Source: Acidisoma sp. L85
GTDB taxonomy: Bacteria; Pseudomonadota; Alphaproteobacteria; Acetobacterales; Acetobacteraceae
DNA length: 64,000 nt
Direction of reading: 5' to 3'
Assembly: GCF_009765865.1 (NCBI RefSeq)
Contig: NZ_LMUQ01000039.1
Span: forward strand, 287,543 to 351,542
In this document: piece by piece, positions 16,727 to 25,813 of the stretch
Position numbering within the stretch: position 1 is the first letter of the stretch
Layout of the letters: every line of letters begins with the position of its first letter
Program-made: the position numbers and the translations under genes
The notes under the pieces: model-generated
Told to the model about the DNA's origin: nothing
Database searches by the model: none
The model's input: only the letters and a program-made list of their open reading frames with translations

Positions 16727-18229
16727 TTACTTGGGATCTGAGTCGTCGTCCTCGACAGCGCGGGTCAGCAGGAAGGAAGGAATGGTTGGGCTGATGAGCG
16801 CGCTGCGCTTGAGGTAGAACCAGCCGATCGCGAGCGCCGCCGCCACGAAGGGGATGGCAACGATCGTGAAGGTACCATCGGGATAGTCGAAGCCCATCAG
16901 AACCAGCACACCGAACAGGAAGGCGAGGGTGAGCCACGATGTCAGTGGCGCGAAGGGCATGCGGAAATCCACCCCTTGCAGTTCGCCACGATTCACGGCG
17001 CGGCGAAACATCATCTGGCAGATGATGATGAAGCCCCAGGTGCTTACGATACCGAGCGAGGCGATGTTCAGCACGATCTCAAACACGCTGGACGGCACTA
17101 TATAGTTCAGCACGACACCGATGAGATAGATCGCGACTGTCACAAGGATGCCGCCATAGGGCACCTTATGCACGTTCATCTTCGCGACGAAGGGCGGCGC
17201 GGAACCGCCCATGGCCAGCGAGCGCAAGACGCGGCCTGTGGAATACAATCCCGAATTCAGGCTGGAGAGCGCCGCCGTAAGCACGACCACGTTCATTACG
17301 GAGCCAATACCCGGCACGCCGAGCGCACCGAAGAAGGTGACGAAGGGGCTCACGCCCGCCTTGTATGCGGTCCAAGGCAGCAGCAGCACCAGCAACACCA
17401 CGGAGCCGACATAGAAAAGGGCGATGCGCCACATCACGCTGTTGATGGCGCGCGGCAAGACCCGGCGCGCATCCTGCGCCTCGCCTGCCGCCGTGCCGAT
17501 CAGCTCCACGCCCGCATAGGCAAAGACGACGCCTTGCACGATGATGATGGCGGGCAGCAGACCATGCGGGAAAATGCCGCCATGATCGGCGATCAGATGC
17601 AGTCCCGTGGTGTGGCCGGCGATGTGATGGCCGCTGATCAGGAAAACCACGCCGATAATCAGGAACAGCACCAGCGCCGTCACCTTCACCAGCGAGAACC
17701 AGAACTCCATCTCCCCGAACCAGCTCACGGCGATCATATTCATGACCGTGACGAGCGCAAGCGCCGCCAGGGCAAAGAGCCATTGCGGCACATCCGAGAA
17801 GGTGCCCCAATATTTCATGTAAAGCGCGACGGCGGTGATATCGACAATGCCGGTCATCGCCCAGTTCAAGTAATAGAGCCAACCGGCGACGAAGGATCCG
17901 CGTTCGCCTAGAAATTCCCGTGCATAGGATACGAAACTACCTGACGTCGGGCGATGCATCACAAGCTCGCCGAGAGCGCGCAGGATGAGGAACGAGAAAA
18001 CACCGCAGACCAGATACACCAGCGCCAGTGCAGGTCCGGCGCTCTGAAGCCGCCCGCCGGCGCCGAGGAATAGACCGGTGCCGATCGCGCCGCCGATCGC
18101 GATCATGGTGACCTGACGGGGTTTGAGGCCTTTGTCGTAGCCATGTTCGTGCGAGTCGAGCCAGGCGCGCTTCGCATGGGCGCGAGCGGCATGATGCTCG
18201 GAGAGCGCCGGTCTGGTCTGATCGCTCAC
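16727..18229 (-). CDS. ansP: L-asparagine permease (APC superfamily)
   Basis: A 500-residue, 12-helix amino-acid/proton symporter of the inner membrane. It matches E. coli AnsP closely from memory: [20 protein letters not shown] in helix 1, [54 protein letters not shown] and [16 protein letters not shown]. The start is GTG at 18229, with AAGGAG eight bases upstream; the frame is open to 18313 but without a ribosome binding site. Closely related permeases (CycA, GabP) are the alternatives. Confidence 0.88.
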   Translation of the reverse strand: MSDQTRPALSEHHAARAHAKRAWLDSHEHGYDKGLKPRQVTMIAIGGAIGTGLFLGAGGRLQSAGPALALVYLVCGVFSFLILRALGELVMHRPTSGSFVSYAREFLGERGSFVAGWLYYLNWAMTGIVDITAVALYMKYWGTFSDVPQWLFALAALALVTVMNMIAVSWFGEMEFWFSLVKVTALVLFLIIGVVFLISGHHIAGHTTGLHLIADHGGIFPHGLLPAIIIVQGVVFAYAGVELIGTAAGEAQDARRVLPRAINSVMWRIALFYVGSVVLLVLLLPWTAYKAGVSPFVTFFGALGVPGIGSVMNVVVLTAALSSLNSGLYSTGRVLRSLAMGGSAPPFVAKMNVHKVPYGGILVTVAIYLIGVVLNYIVPSSVFEIVLNIASLGIVSTWGFIIICQMMFRRAVNRGELQGVDFRMPFAPLTSWLTLAFLFGVLVLMGFDYPDGTFTIVAIPFVAAALAIGWFYLKRSALISPTIPSFLLTRAVEDDDSDPK

Positions 18230-18343
18230 AATCGCCACTCCTTGCTGAAATGTTTCGATAATCCAGCAAATCGTGTGCCAAGCGGCAAAGGTTCTCGTTT
18301 TGGGATGTAACAATCCCGTTACGTGCGGCCTTTGAGTGACATC

Positions 18344-18937
18344 TTAAACAACCCGTCTTGCGCGCAGAGCCGTCGCCAGTGTGCCGTCATCCAGCACCTC
18401 CAGCGCGCCCCCAATCGGGACGCCCTGGGCAACTCGCGACACTTCCACCGGCAGTGCCGCCAGACGATCCATCAGCCAATGCGCCGTCGCGGCACCATCC
18501 ACTGTCGCGCCCAAAGCCAGAATGACCTCGCGCGCCTCGCCCTCCGCTATGCGGCGCAGCAGCGGGGTCAGGCTGAGGTCCTCGGGTCCCACCCCTGCCA
18601 GCGGCGACAAAGTGCCGCCGAGCACATGGTACAGCCCGCGATGCGCTTGCGCGCGTTCCAGAGCCCAGAGATCGCCGACACCCTCGACCACGCAGATCAG
18701 CGAGCGGTCGCGCTCAGGATTGGCGCAGATGGCGCAGGGGTCCTGGCTGTCGAGGTTGCCGCAAAGCTCGCAGGGCCGCACCGCGCGGGCGGCCTCCACC
18801 AGCGCTTGCGCCAAAGGCACCATACGGGCCTCGGGCTGTTGCAGCATGCGGAGCGCCGCTCGGCGGGCGCTGCGCGGGCCGAGGCCGGGCAAGCGTGCCA
18901 GCAGCCCGATCAGCCGCTCGACTTCCGGGCCGCCCAT
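18344..18937 (-). CDS. recR: recombination mediator RecR
   Basis: RecR works with RecF and RecO to load RecA onto gapped DNA. The 197-residue protein has the N-terminal helix-hairpin-helix (LARLPGLGPRSARRAALRML), the zinc finger CELCGNLDSQDPCAIC, and a Toprim domain starting ICVVEGVGDLWALE. It is the last gene of dnaX-ybaB-recR, the common alphaproteobacterial order, and lies 12 bases after ybaB. Confidence 0.97.
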   Translation of the reverse strand: MGGPEVERLIGLLARLPGLGPRSARRAALRMLQQPEARMVPLAQALVEAARAVRPCELCGNLDSQDPCAICANPERDRSLICVVEGVGDLWALERAQAHRGLYHVLGGTLSPLAGVGPEDLSLTPLLRRIAEGEAREVILALGATVDGAATAHWLMDRLAALPVEVSRVAQGVPIGGALEVLDDGTLATALRARRVV

Positions 18938-18949
18938 TAGCCGATACGC

Positions 18950-19273
18950 CTAGAAGGGCAGCTTCATCCCGGCTGGAAGCTGCAAACCACCCGTCGCCTT
19001 CTGCATTTCCTCGGCGGCCAGCGCCTCGACCTTGCGCTTGGCGTCGGTATGGGCGGCGAGGATCAGATCCTCAAGCATCTCCATCTCGGCCGGATCGGCG
19101 AGCTTGGGGTCGATCTTGACCCGGCGCATGTCGCCCTTGCCGCTCAGCGTCACGACCACCATGCCGGCGCCGGCCTGCCCCTCGACCTCGCGGCTTTCCA
19201 GCAATTCCTGCATTTCCTGCATTTTCTGCTGCATCTGCGACGCCTGCTTCATCAGCCCGGCCAGGTTCTTCAT
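18950..19273 (-). CDS. ybaB: YbaB/EbfC nucleoid-associated protein
   Basis: The 107-residue homodimeric DNA-binding protein has an N-terminal Gln/Met-rich helix ([19 protein letters not shown]) and the conserved core [20 protein letters not shown]. The ATG overlaps the dnaX stop as ATGA. It compacts DNA and may influence transcription or repair together with the recR product. Confidence 0.95.
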   Translation of the reverse strand: MKNLAGLMKQASQMQQKMQEMQELLESREVEGQAGAGMVVVTLSGKGDMRRVKIDPKLADPAEMEMLEDLILAAHTDAKRKVEALAAEEMQKATGGLQLPAGMKLPF

Positions 19274-21297
19274 CGATCTTCCTCCAACGCCATCTCGGCC
19301 TCGTAATCCAGGTCCGGGTTCATCGAGCCGACCAGCTCCGCCTCCGGCGGCGCGAAATCCGGCATGTCCGGCGGCATCTCTAGCCCGGCTTCGGCGGCCG
19401 GCATAACCGGAGCGGGCGGCGCTGGGAATTCCTCGGCCAGCGGATCGCGCACGGCTTGCAACTTGGCGCCGGGGAAACTCGTCAGGATGGCGCGGACCAG
19501 CGGGTGCTCACCAGCCTCGGCCAGCAGCGATTGCTCGGCGGTCTGGCGCTGTTCGTCGATGGTGGGGTCGCCAGGAGCAGCGGAGAGCGCGATGGTCCAG
19601 CGGGTGCCGGTGGCCTCACCGAGCAGGGCGGCGAGTTTCGAGGCGAGGTCGCGCGGCGCCTCGGGCTGCGGCCGCAACTCGATGACCGGAGGCGCGAAGC
19701 GGACCAGATGGACCGAGTGCAGTAGGTGGCCGTAGAGGCGGACTTCCTTCAGGTCGCGCACCAGCATCACCACGTCGCGGAAGCTCGCGGGCAAGGCGGG
19801 GGGGGCGTCCGGCGAAGGAGTTTCGGGCGGAGGCGCTTCGGCGAGTGGCTGCGGAGCCGGAGCCATGGCGGCCTGGGTTTTGGTATTGCCGTAGCTCGCG
19901 AAGGCGCGGGGCGTGTCCGCTCGAGGCTGTTCCACGCGGGTCGGTTCAACCGCGAAGGGCGGTGCTGCGACAGCGGTTGCTACTGCGACGGGCGTGGGGG
20001 ACGGCGCGGCGGCGGGTGCGGGCAGGCGGGGCGCGCTGGGTTCGCCTGAAGTCAGACGGCGAACCAGCTCACCCGGCGGGGGCTGGTCGGCGAGGTAGCA
20101 GAGGCGGATGAGCACCATCTCGGTGGCGGCGCGGCGATCGGGCGCCGCCTCGACCTCCTGCACGCCGCGCAGCAGCATCTGCCAGGCGCGGCCGAGGATG
20201 GGGATGCTGAGGCGGTCGGCGAGCGCCGCGCCACGGGAACGCTCGGCCTCGGGCAGGTCGGGGCTTTGGCGCAGGTCGGGCGAGGCTTTAAGGCGGCTCA
20301 GCACATGGGCCAGCGCCAGCATGTCCTGCAGCACCAGCCCGGCATCGGCGCCGCGCTCATGGGCCTGGTCCAGCGCCGCCAGGGCCGCCGCCGGCTGGCC
20401 GCCCATGACGCCTTCCATGAGGTCGAGGACGAGGCCGCGATCGGCGAGGCCCAGCATGTCCGCCACCGCATCGGCGCTGACGGTGGCCCCGTCGTCGCCC
20501 GGCCCCATGGCGATGGCCTGGTCGAGGAGAGAAAGACCGTCGCGCACGGAACCGTCCGCCGCGCGGGCGATCAGGGCGATGGCTTCGGGGGAGACGGCGA
20601 CGCGCTCGATCTCGGCGATACGGGTGAAGTGGGCGGCGAGTTCGGCGGCCGGGACGCGGCGGAGGTCGAATTTCTGGCAACGGGACAGAACGGTGACGGG
20701 AACCTTGCGCAACTCGGTCGTCGCGAAGACGAACTTCACATGCGGCGGCGGCTCCTCCAGCGTCTTCAGCAGCGCGTTGAAGGCGTTGCGCGACAGCATG
20801 TGCACTTCATCGATGATGAAGACCTTGGTGCGGGCCTCCATGGGGCGGAAGCGCGTGGCCTCGATGATTTCGCGTACGTCGTCGACGCCGGTGTTGCTGG
20901 CGGCGTCCATCTCGATGACGTCGGGGTGGCGGTCGGCGATGATGGCACGGCAGTTGGAACAGACGCCGCAGGGCTCGGCCGTGGGGCCGCCGGCGCCGTC
21001 GGGGCCGGTGCAGTTGAGGCAGCGGGCGATGATGCGGGCGGTGGTGGTTTTGCCGGTGCCGCGCACGCCGGTGAGCATGAAGGCATGGGCGATGCGGCCG
21101 GTGGCAAAGGCGCGGCGCAGAATGCGGACCATCGCCTCCTGCCCGATCAAATCCTCGAAGCGCGTCGGGCGATAGGCGCGGGCGAGGACTCGGTAGGAGG
21201 CCTGGCGGGATGAAGGCGCGGGCGTCGCCGCATCGCCGAACAGGCCGGGGCCTTCGGGTATCGGCAGGGTGTCGTCGGGGGAATCGAGATCGGCCAC
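19270..21297 (-). CDS. dnaX: DNA polymerase III subunits tau/gamma
   Basis: DnaX is the clamp-loader ATPase. The 675-residue protein has [18 protein letters not shown], Walker [13 protein letters not shown], a zinc-binding CLNC...CGVCSNC, Walker [10 protein letters not shown] and the SRC arginine-finger motif. A Pro/Ala-rich linker (about residues 400-500) leads to the tau-specific C-terminal part. I see no clear slippery sequence for programmed frameshifting to gamma. The start is GTG at 21297 with GAGAGG close upstream. The SRP RNA gene lies just upstream on the same strand. Confidence 0.95.
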   Translation of the reverse strand: MADLDSPDDTLPIPEGPGLFGDAATPAPSSRQASYRVLARAYRPTRFEDLIGQEAMVRILRRAFATGRIAHAFMLTGVRGTGKTTTARIIARCLNCTGPDGAGGPTAEPCGVCSNCRAIIADRHPDVIEMDAASNTGVDDVREIIEATRFRPMEARTKVFIIDEVHMLSRNAFNALLKTLEEPPPHVKFVFATTELRKVPVTVLSRCQKFDLRRVPAAELAAHFTRIAEIERVAVSPEAIALIARAADGSVRDGLSLLDQAIAMGPGDDGATVSADAVADMLGLADRGLVLDLMEGVMGGQPAAALAALDQAHERGADAGLVLQDMLALAHVLSRLKASPDLRQSPDLPEAERSRGAALADRLSIPILGRAWQMLLRGVQEVEAAPDRRAATEMVLIRLCYLADQPPPGELVRRLTSGEPSAPRLPAPAAAPSPTPVAVATAVAAPPFAVEPTRVEQPRADTPRAFASYGNTKTQAAMAPAPQPLAEAPPPETPSPDAPPALPASFRDVVMLVRDLKEVRLYGHLLHSVHLVRFAPPVIELRPQPEAPRDLASKLAALLGEATGTRWTIALSAAPGDPTIDEQRQTAEQSLLAEAGEHPLVRAILTSFPGAKLQAVRDPLAEEFPAPPAPVMPAAEAGLEMPPDMPDFAPPEAELVGSMNPDLDYEAEMALEEDR

Positions 21298-21363
21298 ACG
21301 ACCTCTCTAGCGGATATGGACCGTGGCCGGGAGAGGGCGCTGAGTGCGGGCGCCTGGAGAAGC

Positions 21364-21459
21364 GGGGGGCCGGACGATGACCCGAGCGGAAACTCGTTGC
21401 GGCTGCTTCCTTCCGGACCTGACCGGGTTGGCGAGGTGCCCGTCCACCGCCGACCCCCC
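21364..21459 (-). ncRNA. ffs: signal recognition particle 4.5S RNA
   Basis: The reverse strand contains GGTCAGGTCCGGAAGGAAGC, the invariant domain IV loop of bacterial SRP RNA, flanked by pairing arms. The 5' end GGGGGGTCGGCGG pairs with the 3' end CCGGCCCCCC to close a single long hairpin of about 96 nt. The RNA binds Ffh and targets membrane proteins to SecYEG. It sits about 65 bases upstream of dnaX, a common location. End points are estimated from the terminal pairing. Confidence 0.95.
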
Positions 21460-21467
21460 TACGCGGT

Positions 21468-21496
21468 ATTATCGCGTGGCAGCCTTCCCGCTGCAA
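21468..21496 (-). promoter_or_regulatory. promoter of the SRP RNA gene
   Basis: On the reverse strand TTGCAG (21496-21491) and GATAAT (21473-21468) are 17 bases apart, and the predicted RNA 5' end lies eight to nine bases after the -10 box. This is a near-consensus housekeeping promoter, as expected for a stable RNA; it may also supply dnaX. Confidence 0.75.
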
Positions 21497-21543
21497 GTGT
21501 CGCGCTGGGTTGTCCGCTCGCGGCGGCCATGCGACCAAGACCC

Positions 21544-22467
21544 ATGAACGCTATCAGACCCTCCCGCAAAAATATGTACACCGGCAGCCCGCTTGACCGC
21601 ATGGCGGAGCGACGCCCGGATGCGGAGTGGATTGCGGATGCGATCGCGGCGGAGACCGCCCTGGTGGTGCCGCTGTGGCGCACCAAGAGTCTGCTGCGAA
21701 GCGAACAGGCGCCGGCGGCGGTTTTTGTCGAGCCGACCGCGGCATTGCGCGGCGCGGTTGAGCCAGCGGAGTGGGTTTTCCTTGGCATGTGGAGCGGGCG
21801 GCCTATCTTCACGGTCGATCTCAGCGCGACCGAGGAGCCGGCGGCGCTGCTGCCGCCCGATCATGGCGCGTTTGGCGATTTACGCGGGATCGCGAGCCTG
21901 TTGCCGGCAGGCGAGGCATCGATCCTCGCTCATGCGCGCGGGCTGCTGCACTGGCGTAGCCGGACCCGGTTCTGCAGTGTTTGTGGCGCGCCCTGTGAGC
22001 CGACGGGCGGAGGGCATGTCATGCACTGCACCGGCTGCGGCACGGATCACTTTCCGCGCACGGATCCGGCGGTGATCATGCTGGTGACGCGCGGCGATTC
22101 CATTTTACTCGGCCACGCCTCGCGTTTCCCGACGGCGATGTATTCGACGCTGGCGGGTTTCGTGGAGCCGGGGGAAAGCCTGGAAGAAGCGGTCGCGCGC
22201 GAGGTCTATGAGGAAACCGGCATCCGGGTCGGCCATGTCGCCTATCATTCGAGCCAGCCCTGGCCGTTTCCGGCGTCGCTGATGCTGGGCTTTTACGCGG
22301 AGGGGCTGACCGAGGAGATCACCCTGCACGACGCGGAACTGGCGGATGCCCGCTGGTTCACCCGCGCGATGTGCCTGTCACCCGAGGAGCATGGTTTCCA
22401 ATTGCCGGGCGGCGACAGCATCGCGCGTCGGCTGGTCGAGGACTGGCTGGCGCATCCGGCTGATTAA
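21544..22467 (+). CDS. nudC: NAD(+) diphosphatase / RNA deNADding enzyme
   Basis: NudC hydrolyses NADH and removes NAD caps from RNA. The 307-residue protein has the N-terminal NMYTGSPLDR motif, a four-Cys zinc ribbon (CSVCGAPC...CTGCG), the Nudix box GFVEPGESLEEAVAREVYEETGI split over residues about 190-212, and SQPWPFPASLMLGF, the NudC-specific SQPWPFPxS motif. The ATG at 21544 is preferred; the longer frame from 21316 would read through the SRP RNA gene. Confidence 0.95.
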   Translation: MNAIRPSRKNMYTGSPLDRMAERRPDAEWIADAIAAETALVVPLWRTKSLLRSEQAPAAVFVEPTAALRGAVEPAEWVFLGMWSGRPIFTVDLSATEEPAALLPPDHGAFGDLRGIASLLPAGEASILAHARGLLHWRSRTRFCSVCGAPCEPTGGGHVMHCTGCGTDHFPRTDPAVIMLVTRGDSILLGHASRFPTAMYSTLAGFVEPGESLEEAVAREVYEETGIRVGHVAYHSSQPWPFPASLMLGFYAEGLTEEITLHDAELADARWFTRAMCLSPEEHGFQLPGGDSIARRLVEDWLAHPAD

Positions 22468-22478
22468 GCGCGCCAACA

Positions 22479-22565
22479 CGTCATGTTCGGCGAAGGCCGA
22501 GCATCCACGCCTTCGCTTGCGCGACGAAGCAAGGCGTGGGTGGCACGCCTTCGCGTGCCATGACG
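22479..22565. repeat. dispersed palindromic element, copy B
   Basis: Copy B lies between convergent nudC and the small membrane ORF, 12 bases after the nudC stop. Left hairpin TTCGGC-GAAG-GCCGA, central hairpin CCACGCCTTCGCTTGC with GCAAGGCGTGG, right hairpin GGCACGC-CTTC-GCGTGCC, and outer stem CGTCA/TGACG. Confidence 0.88.
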
Positions 22566-22602
22566 GATTTTTCTGGTCGCCCTTCGATACAAGATCACGC
22601 CC

Positions 22603-22680
22603 TCAGAGCACGTGGAAGATCAGCAGCAAAATGATGATCGGGATAGGGATCCCCAGCAGCCATAATAGAATTGCCGGCAT
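22603..22680 (-). CDS. 25-aa single-span membrane peptide
   Basis: An ATG at 22680 has a perfect AAGGAGG five bases upstream and opens a 25-codon frame (MPAILLWLLGIPIPIIILLL, then IFHVL) ending in TGA. Apart from the terminal His-Val-Leu it is one uninterrupted hydrophobic segment with a central Gly-Ile-Pro-Ile-Pro kink. I believe similar tiny peptides occur in other alphaproteobacteria, but I know no function. The ribosome binding site is the strongest in this neighbourhood. Confidence 0.65.
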   Translation of the reverse strand: MPAILLWLLGIPIPIIILLLIFHVL

Positions 22681-22757
22681 CGCGGCCTCCTTCGTCTTGA
22701 TGATGAACCGATCTCCGACTTGGGAATCGGCCGCGGTTCCTCAAGCCGGGCGGTCGA

Positions 22758-23330
22758 TCACGGATTAGTCGGGTCGCGTGCGAAGCGTGTCGCGAGGCGC
22801 GACCGTAAGGCGGCGAAGCGGCGGCCGGAGCTGACGGCGCCGTGGTTGCCGCGCAGAAGCCGCGCTACGCCCGCGCGGACCCTCCGCCAGCTCGGCCCCA
22901 CGATGCTGGTCGCCCAGCGGCGGCTCGCCTCAACCTTGCCATGCAACCATGCGAACCAGCCAATCGTCATGAGAGCAGGGCGGCAGGCTTGGTAAATCCA
23001 GAGGGCGATGATCACCCCCACTCCCTTGATGAGCACCACGACGGCGGTCGCCGCGGCGTATTGCTTGTGGGCGAAGAGGAAGGCGGCATAGAAGCCGCCG
23101 ACATGGCTCATTGCCTCCGGGATGAGAAACAGCGGAAGGATCGCCCAAGGCGGCAGCCGGGCCAGACGCGCCTCAAGATGGCGAACCGGCGTCCAGCGCC
23201 GCAGCACGCGCGACCCCGAGCGCAGCATCGCCTCGCCGAGCACGAGCATAAGCGCGAAAGGCAACAGGAGGGCATCGACGAGTCGCCGCCGCCAGCGGGC
23301 GCGGCCTTGGCCGAGGAAGGGTTGAGGCAT
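22758..23330 (-). CDS. hypothetical membrane protein, 190 aa
   Basis: The protein has an Arg-rich N-terminus, a hydrophobic helix at residues 17-35, the segment LPPWAILPLFLIPEAMSHVG (about 59-78), a further helix at about 95-115 and an Arg-rich C-terminus. This LPPWAxLxLFLxP pattern recurs in alphaproteobacterial membrane proteins of unknown function. It is divergent from lptF and lies upstream of the 25-residue peptide on the same strand. Confidence 0.65.
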   Translation of the reverse strand: MPQPFLGQGRARWRRRLVDALLLPFALMLVLGEAMLRSGSRVLRRWTPVRHLEARLARLPPWAILPLFLIPEAMSHVGGFYAAFLFAHKQYAAATAVVVLIKGVGVIIALWIYQACRPALMTIGWFAWLHGKVEASRRWATSIVGPSWRRVRAGVARLLRGNHGAVSSGRRFAALRSRLATRFARDPTNP

Positions 23331-23508
23331 GGCGACCTTCTACGCCACTTCGCCCATTCCCCGCACCTTAACTCCCCCCAAGGTAGGGCCGCCCAAAAAC
23401 AGGGACGGCCGGGGCTTTTGTGAATTCCGGCCCCCTCCATTAGAACCGGCGCCTCCCGACCCGGGACGCTGCCGCGCCGCCGACGAGGACAGGATACGAC
23501 ACGCAGAT

Positions 23509-24687
23509 ATGGCGACCGCCTCCCCCTTCCGGTCCGGGTTCACGCGCCTGGACCGCTATATCTTCAAGCAGGTGCTGACGGCGCTGATCGCCGTCACCGT
23601 GGCACTCGTCGCCCTCATCTGGCTCACCCAGTCGCTGCGTTTCGTCGAGCTCATCGTCAATCGCGGCCTGTCGCCCTTCGTCTTCCTCCGGCTGACTGTG
23701 CTGCTGATCCCGAGCTTTATCGCGGTGATACTGCCCATCACGACCTTCGTGGTGGTGCAATTCGTCTACCAGCGGCTGGCCGGCGACCGCGAATTGACCG
23801 TGATGCGAGCGGCCGGCCAGTCGCCACTGGCGCTCGCCAAGCCTACCTTGCTGCTGACCCTGCTCGTCACGCTGTTCTGCTACTGGCTCAACCTCTCGGT
23901 GGTGCCGGCGAGTTTCGCCGCCTTCCGGGAGTTCCAGTTCGAAATTCGCAACCGCATCGCCGCCTTCCTGCTGCAGGAGGGCGTGTTCACGCCGATTGCC
24001 CCGAACCTCACCGTCTATGTCCGCAAACGGGACCAGGACGGCACGCTGCACGGCATCCTGGTCGATGACGAGCGCAGCGGAACCGACCCCACCACCATCC
24101 TCGCCGAAGGCGGCCGGATCATTCCCGGCCCGCTCGGTCCGCGCGTGGTGCTGTTCAAGGGCGTGCGGCAGGAGGTTGATGCCAAGACCGGGCGCCTCAA
24201 CCTGCTGAGCTTCAGCGAAAACGTCATTAACCTCGCCGAAAGCGCCGGCGGACAGGATGCCCGCTTCCGCGACGATTCCGAGGTTTCCCTGCATGATTTG
24301 CTCAACCCGCCGCCCGGCGAGATCAGGCCGCAGGATATCCCGAAATGGCGGGCCGAGGCGCATCGGCGGCTCGCGGCGCCGCTCACCATCATCTCCTACG
24401 CAATGGTCGCCCTCGCTTCGGTTCTTACCGGCGCTTTCCGGCGGCATGGCGGTTTGCTGCGGCCGCTGATCGGCGTCGCCATCACGGTGGGATTGGTGGC
24501 GCTGGGGCTAACGGTCAACAATATCGCTGCACGCGACAGCGCTTGGCTGCCTCTTGTCTGGGCCCATGCGGTGCTGCCCGGGCTGATCGCCGGATGGCTG
24601 CTACTACGGCCTGAGCGCTTCCGGGTTCCGGCACCACCCGAGTCTCTCGTCTCCGCGCGTCCCGACACCGTTAGCGGGCCGGGCTGA
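23509..24687 (+). CDS. lptF: LPS export ABC transporter permease LptF
   Basis: LptF and LptG form the inner-membrane part of the LptB2FG complex that extracts LPS and hands it to LptC. The 392-residue protein has three N-terminal helices, a periplasmic jellyroll (about residues 120-270) and three C-terminal helices. FVYQRLAGDRELTVMRAAGQ is the coupling-helix region that contacts LptB. The ATG at 23509 (MATASPFRSGFTRLDRYIF) matches the family N-terminus; the frame is open to 23329 without support. lptG follows after four bases. Confidence 0.93.
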   Translation: MATASPFRSGFTRLDRYIFKQVLTALIAVTVALVALIWLTQSLRFVELIVNRGLSPFVFLRLTVLLIPSFIAVILPITTFVVVQFVYQRLAGDRELTVMRAAGQSPLALAKPTLLLTLLVTLFCYWLNLSVVPASFAAFREFQFEIRNRIAAFLLQEGVFTPIAPNLTVYVRKRDQDGTLHGILVDDERSGTDPTTILAEGGRIIPGPLGPRVVLFKGVRQEVDAKTGRLNLLSFSENVINLAESAGGQDARFRDDSEVSLHDLLNPPPGEIRPQDIPKWRAEAHRRLAAPLTIISYAMVALASVLTGAFRRHGGLLRPLIGVAITVGLVALGLTVNNIAARDSAWLPLVWAHAVLPGLIAGWLLLRPERFRVPAPPESLVSARPDTVSGPG

Positions 24688-24691
24688 GCCG

Positions 24692-25804
24692 ATGTTCCCG
24701 TCTCCCATCCTGACGATCTACATCAGCCGGCAGTTCTCCGTCGCGGTGGCTTCGGTCCTTGCCGCCCTTACCGGGCTGGTCTCGCTCTTCGATTTCCTGG
24801 AGTTGCTGCGTCGCTCGGCCTCCCGCCCCGACGCGACCTTCAACCTCATTGTCGAGATGGCGCTGCTGCGGACGCCCTGGGTGGTCATGACGATCCTGCC
24901 CTTCGCCATCCTGCTTGGGGGCATCTGGGCCTTCTGGCGGCTTACCCGCTCTTCTGAACTGGTAGTGGCGCGGGCAGCCGGGCTTTCAGCCTGGCAGTTT
25001 CTGGGCGGCCCGGTGCTGTGTGCCCTCGCCCTCGGGCTCTTTGCCGTCGGGGGGCTGAGCCCGGTCTCGGCGGCGCTGTTTGCCCAGGCGGAGCGGCTGC
25101 AGGAAAGCTTCCTCGACGCCGGCGGCGGTCCGCTCGCGTTGAATGGCGGCCAGCTCTGGCTACGCCAGGCGGACAATACCGGGAGTGTCCAGGGTGTCGC
25201 CATCATGCATGCGCGTGGCGTGATGATGAGGGATAACGTGCTAACCGCCTCGCAAGTCAGCATCTTCCGTCTCGGTCCCAACGATCACATGATCGACCGC
25301 ATCGAAGCGATGCAGGCGCGGCTCATTCCCCACAGCTGGCTACTCGCCAATGCCCGCGTCCTCGTGCCAGGAAAGCTGCCCTCACCACCGAGCGCGATGG
25401 CGATGCCGACAGACCTGACTATCGACCGCATCCAGCAGAGCTTCGCGGCGCCCGAGGCGCTTTCCTTCTGGCGCCTGCCGGGCTTCATCCATGTGCTGGA
25501 GCGCGCGGGCTTTTCGGCGGTGGGTCACCGCTTGCGATTCCAGGCTTTGCTGGCACTTCCGCTGCTCTGTGCCACGATGTCCCTGGTGGCGGCCGGATTC
25601 TCGATGCAGAGCAGCCGGAGAGGCGGCGTGGGGCGGATGATCGGCGGCGGAGTCGCAGCCGGCTTCGCCCTTTTCATGCTCTCGAATATCGCTGAGCAGT
25701 TTGGGCAATCAGGGGCGCTCCCTGTGGTATTGGCGGCTTGGGCGCCGGCCGCCGCCGGCCTCATGCTCGCGCTGTCGCTTCTTCTCCATCTCGAAGACGG
25801 CTAA
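24692..25804 (+). CDS. lptG: LPS export ABC transporter permease LptG
   Basis: The LptF partner has 370 residues. LTIYISRQFSVAVASVLAALTG forms helix 1, WAFWRLTRSSELVVARAAGLS the LptB coupling region, and a periplasmic jellyroll lies at about residues 130-260 before three C-terminal helices. It ends nine bases before lptD, so inner-membrane and outer-membrane LPS transport parts share one transcript. Confidence 0.93.
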   Translation: MFPSPILTIYISRQFSVAVASVLAALTGLVSLFDFLELLRRSASRPDATFNLIVEMALLRTPWVVMTILPFAILLGGIWAFWRLTRSSELVVARAAGLSAWQFLGGPVLCALALGLFAVGGLSPVSAALFAQAERLQESFLDAGGGPLALNGGQLWLRQADNTGSVQGVAIMHARGVMMRDNVLTASQVSIFRLGPNDHMIDRIEAMQARLIPHSWLLANARVLVPGKLPSPPSAMAMPTDLTIDRIQQSFAAPEALSFWRLPGFIHVLERAGFSAVGHRLRFQALLALPLLCATMSLVAAGFSMQSSRRGGVGRMIGGGVAAGFALFMLSNIAEQFGQSGALPVVLAAWAPAAAGLMLALSLLLHLEDG

Positions 25805-25813
25805 GGATCGGCG

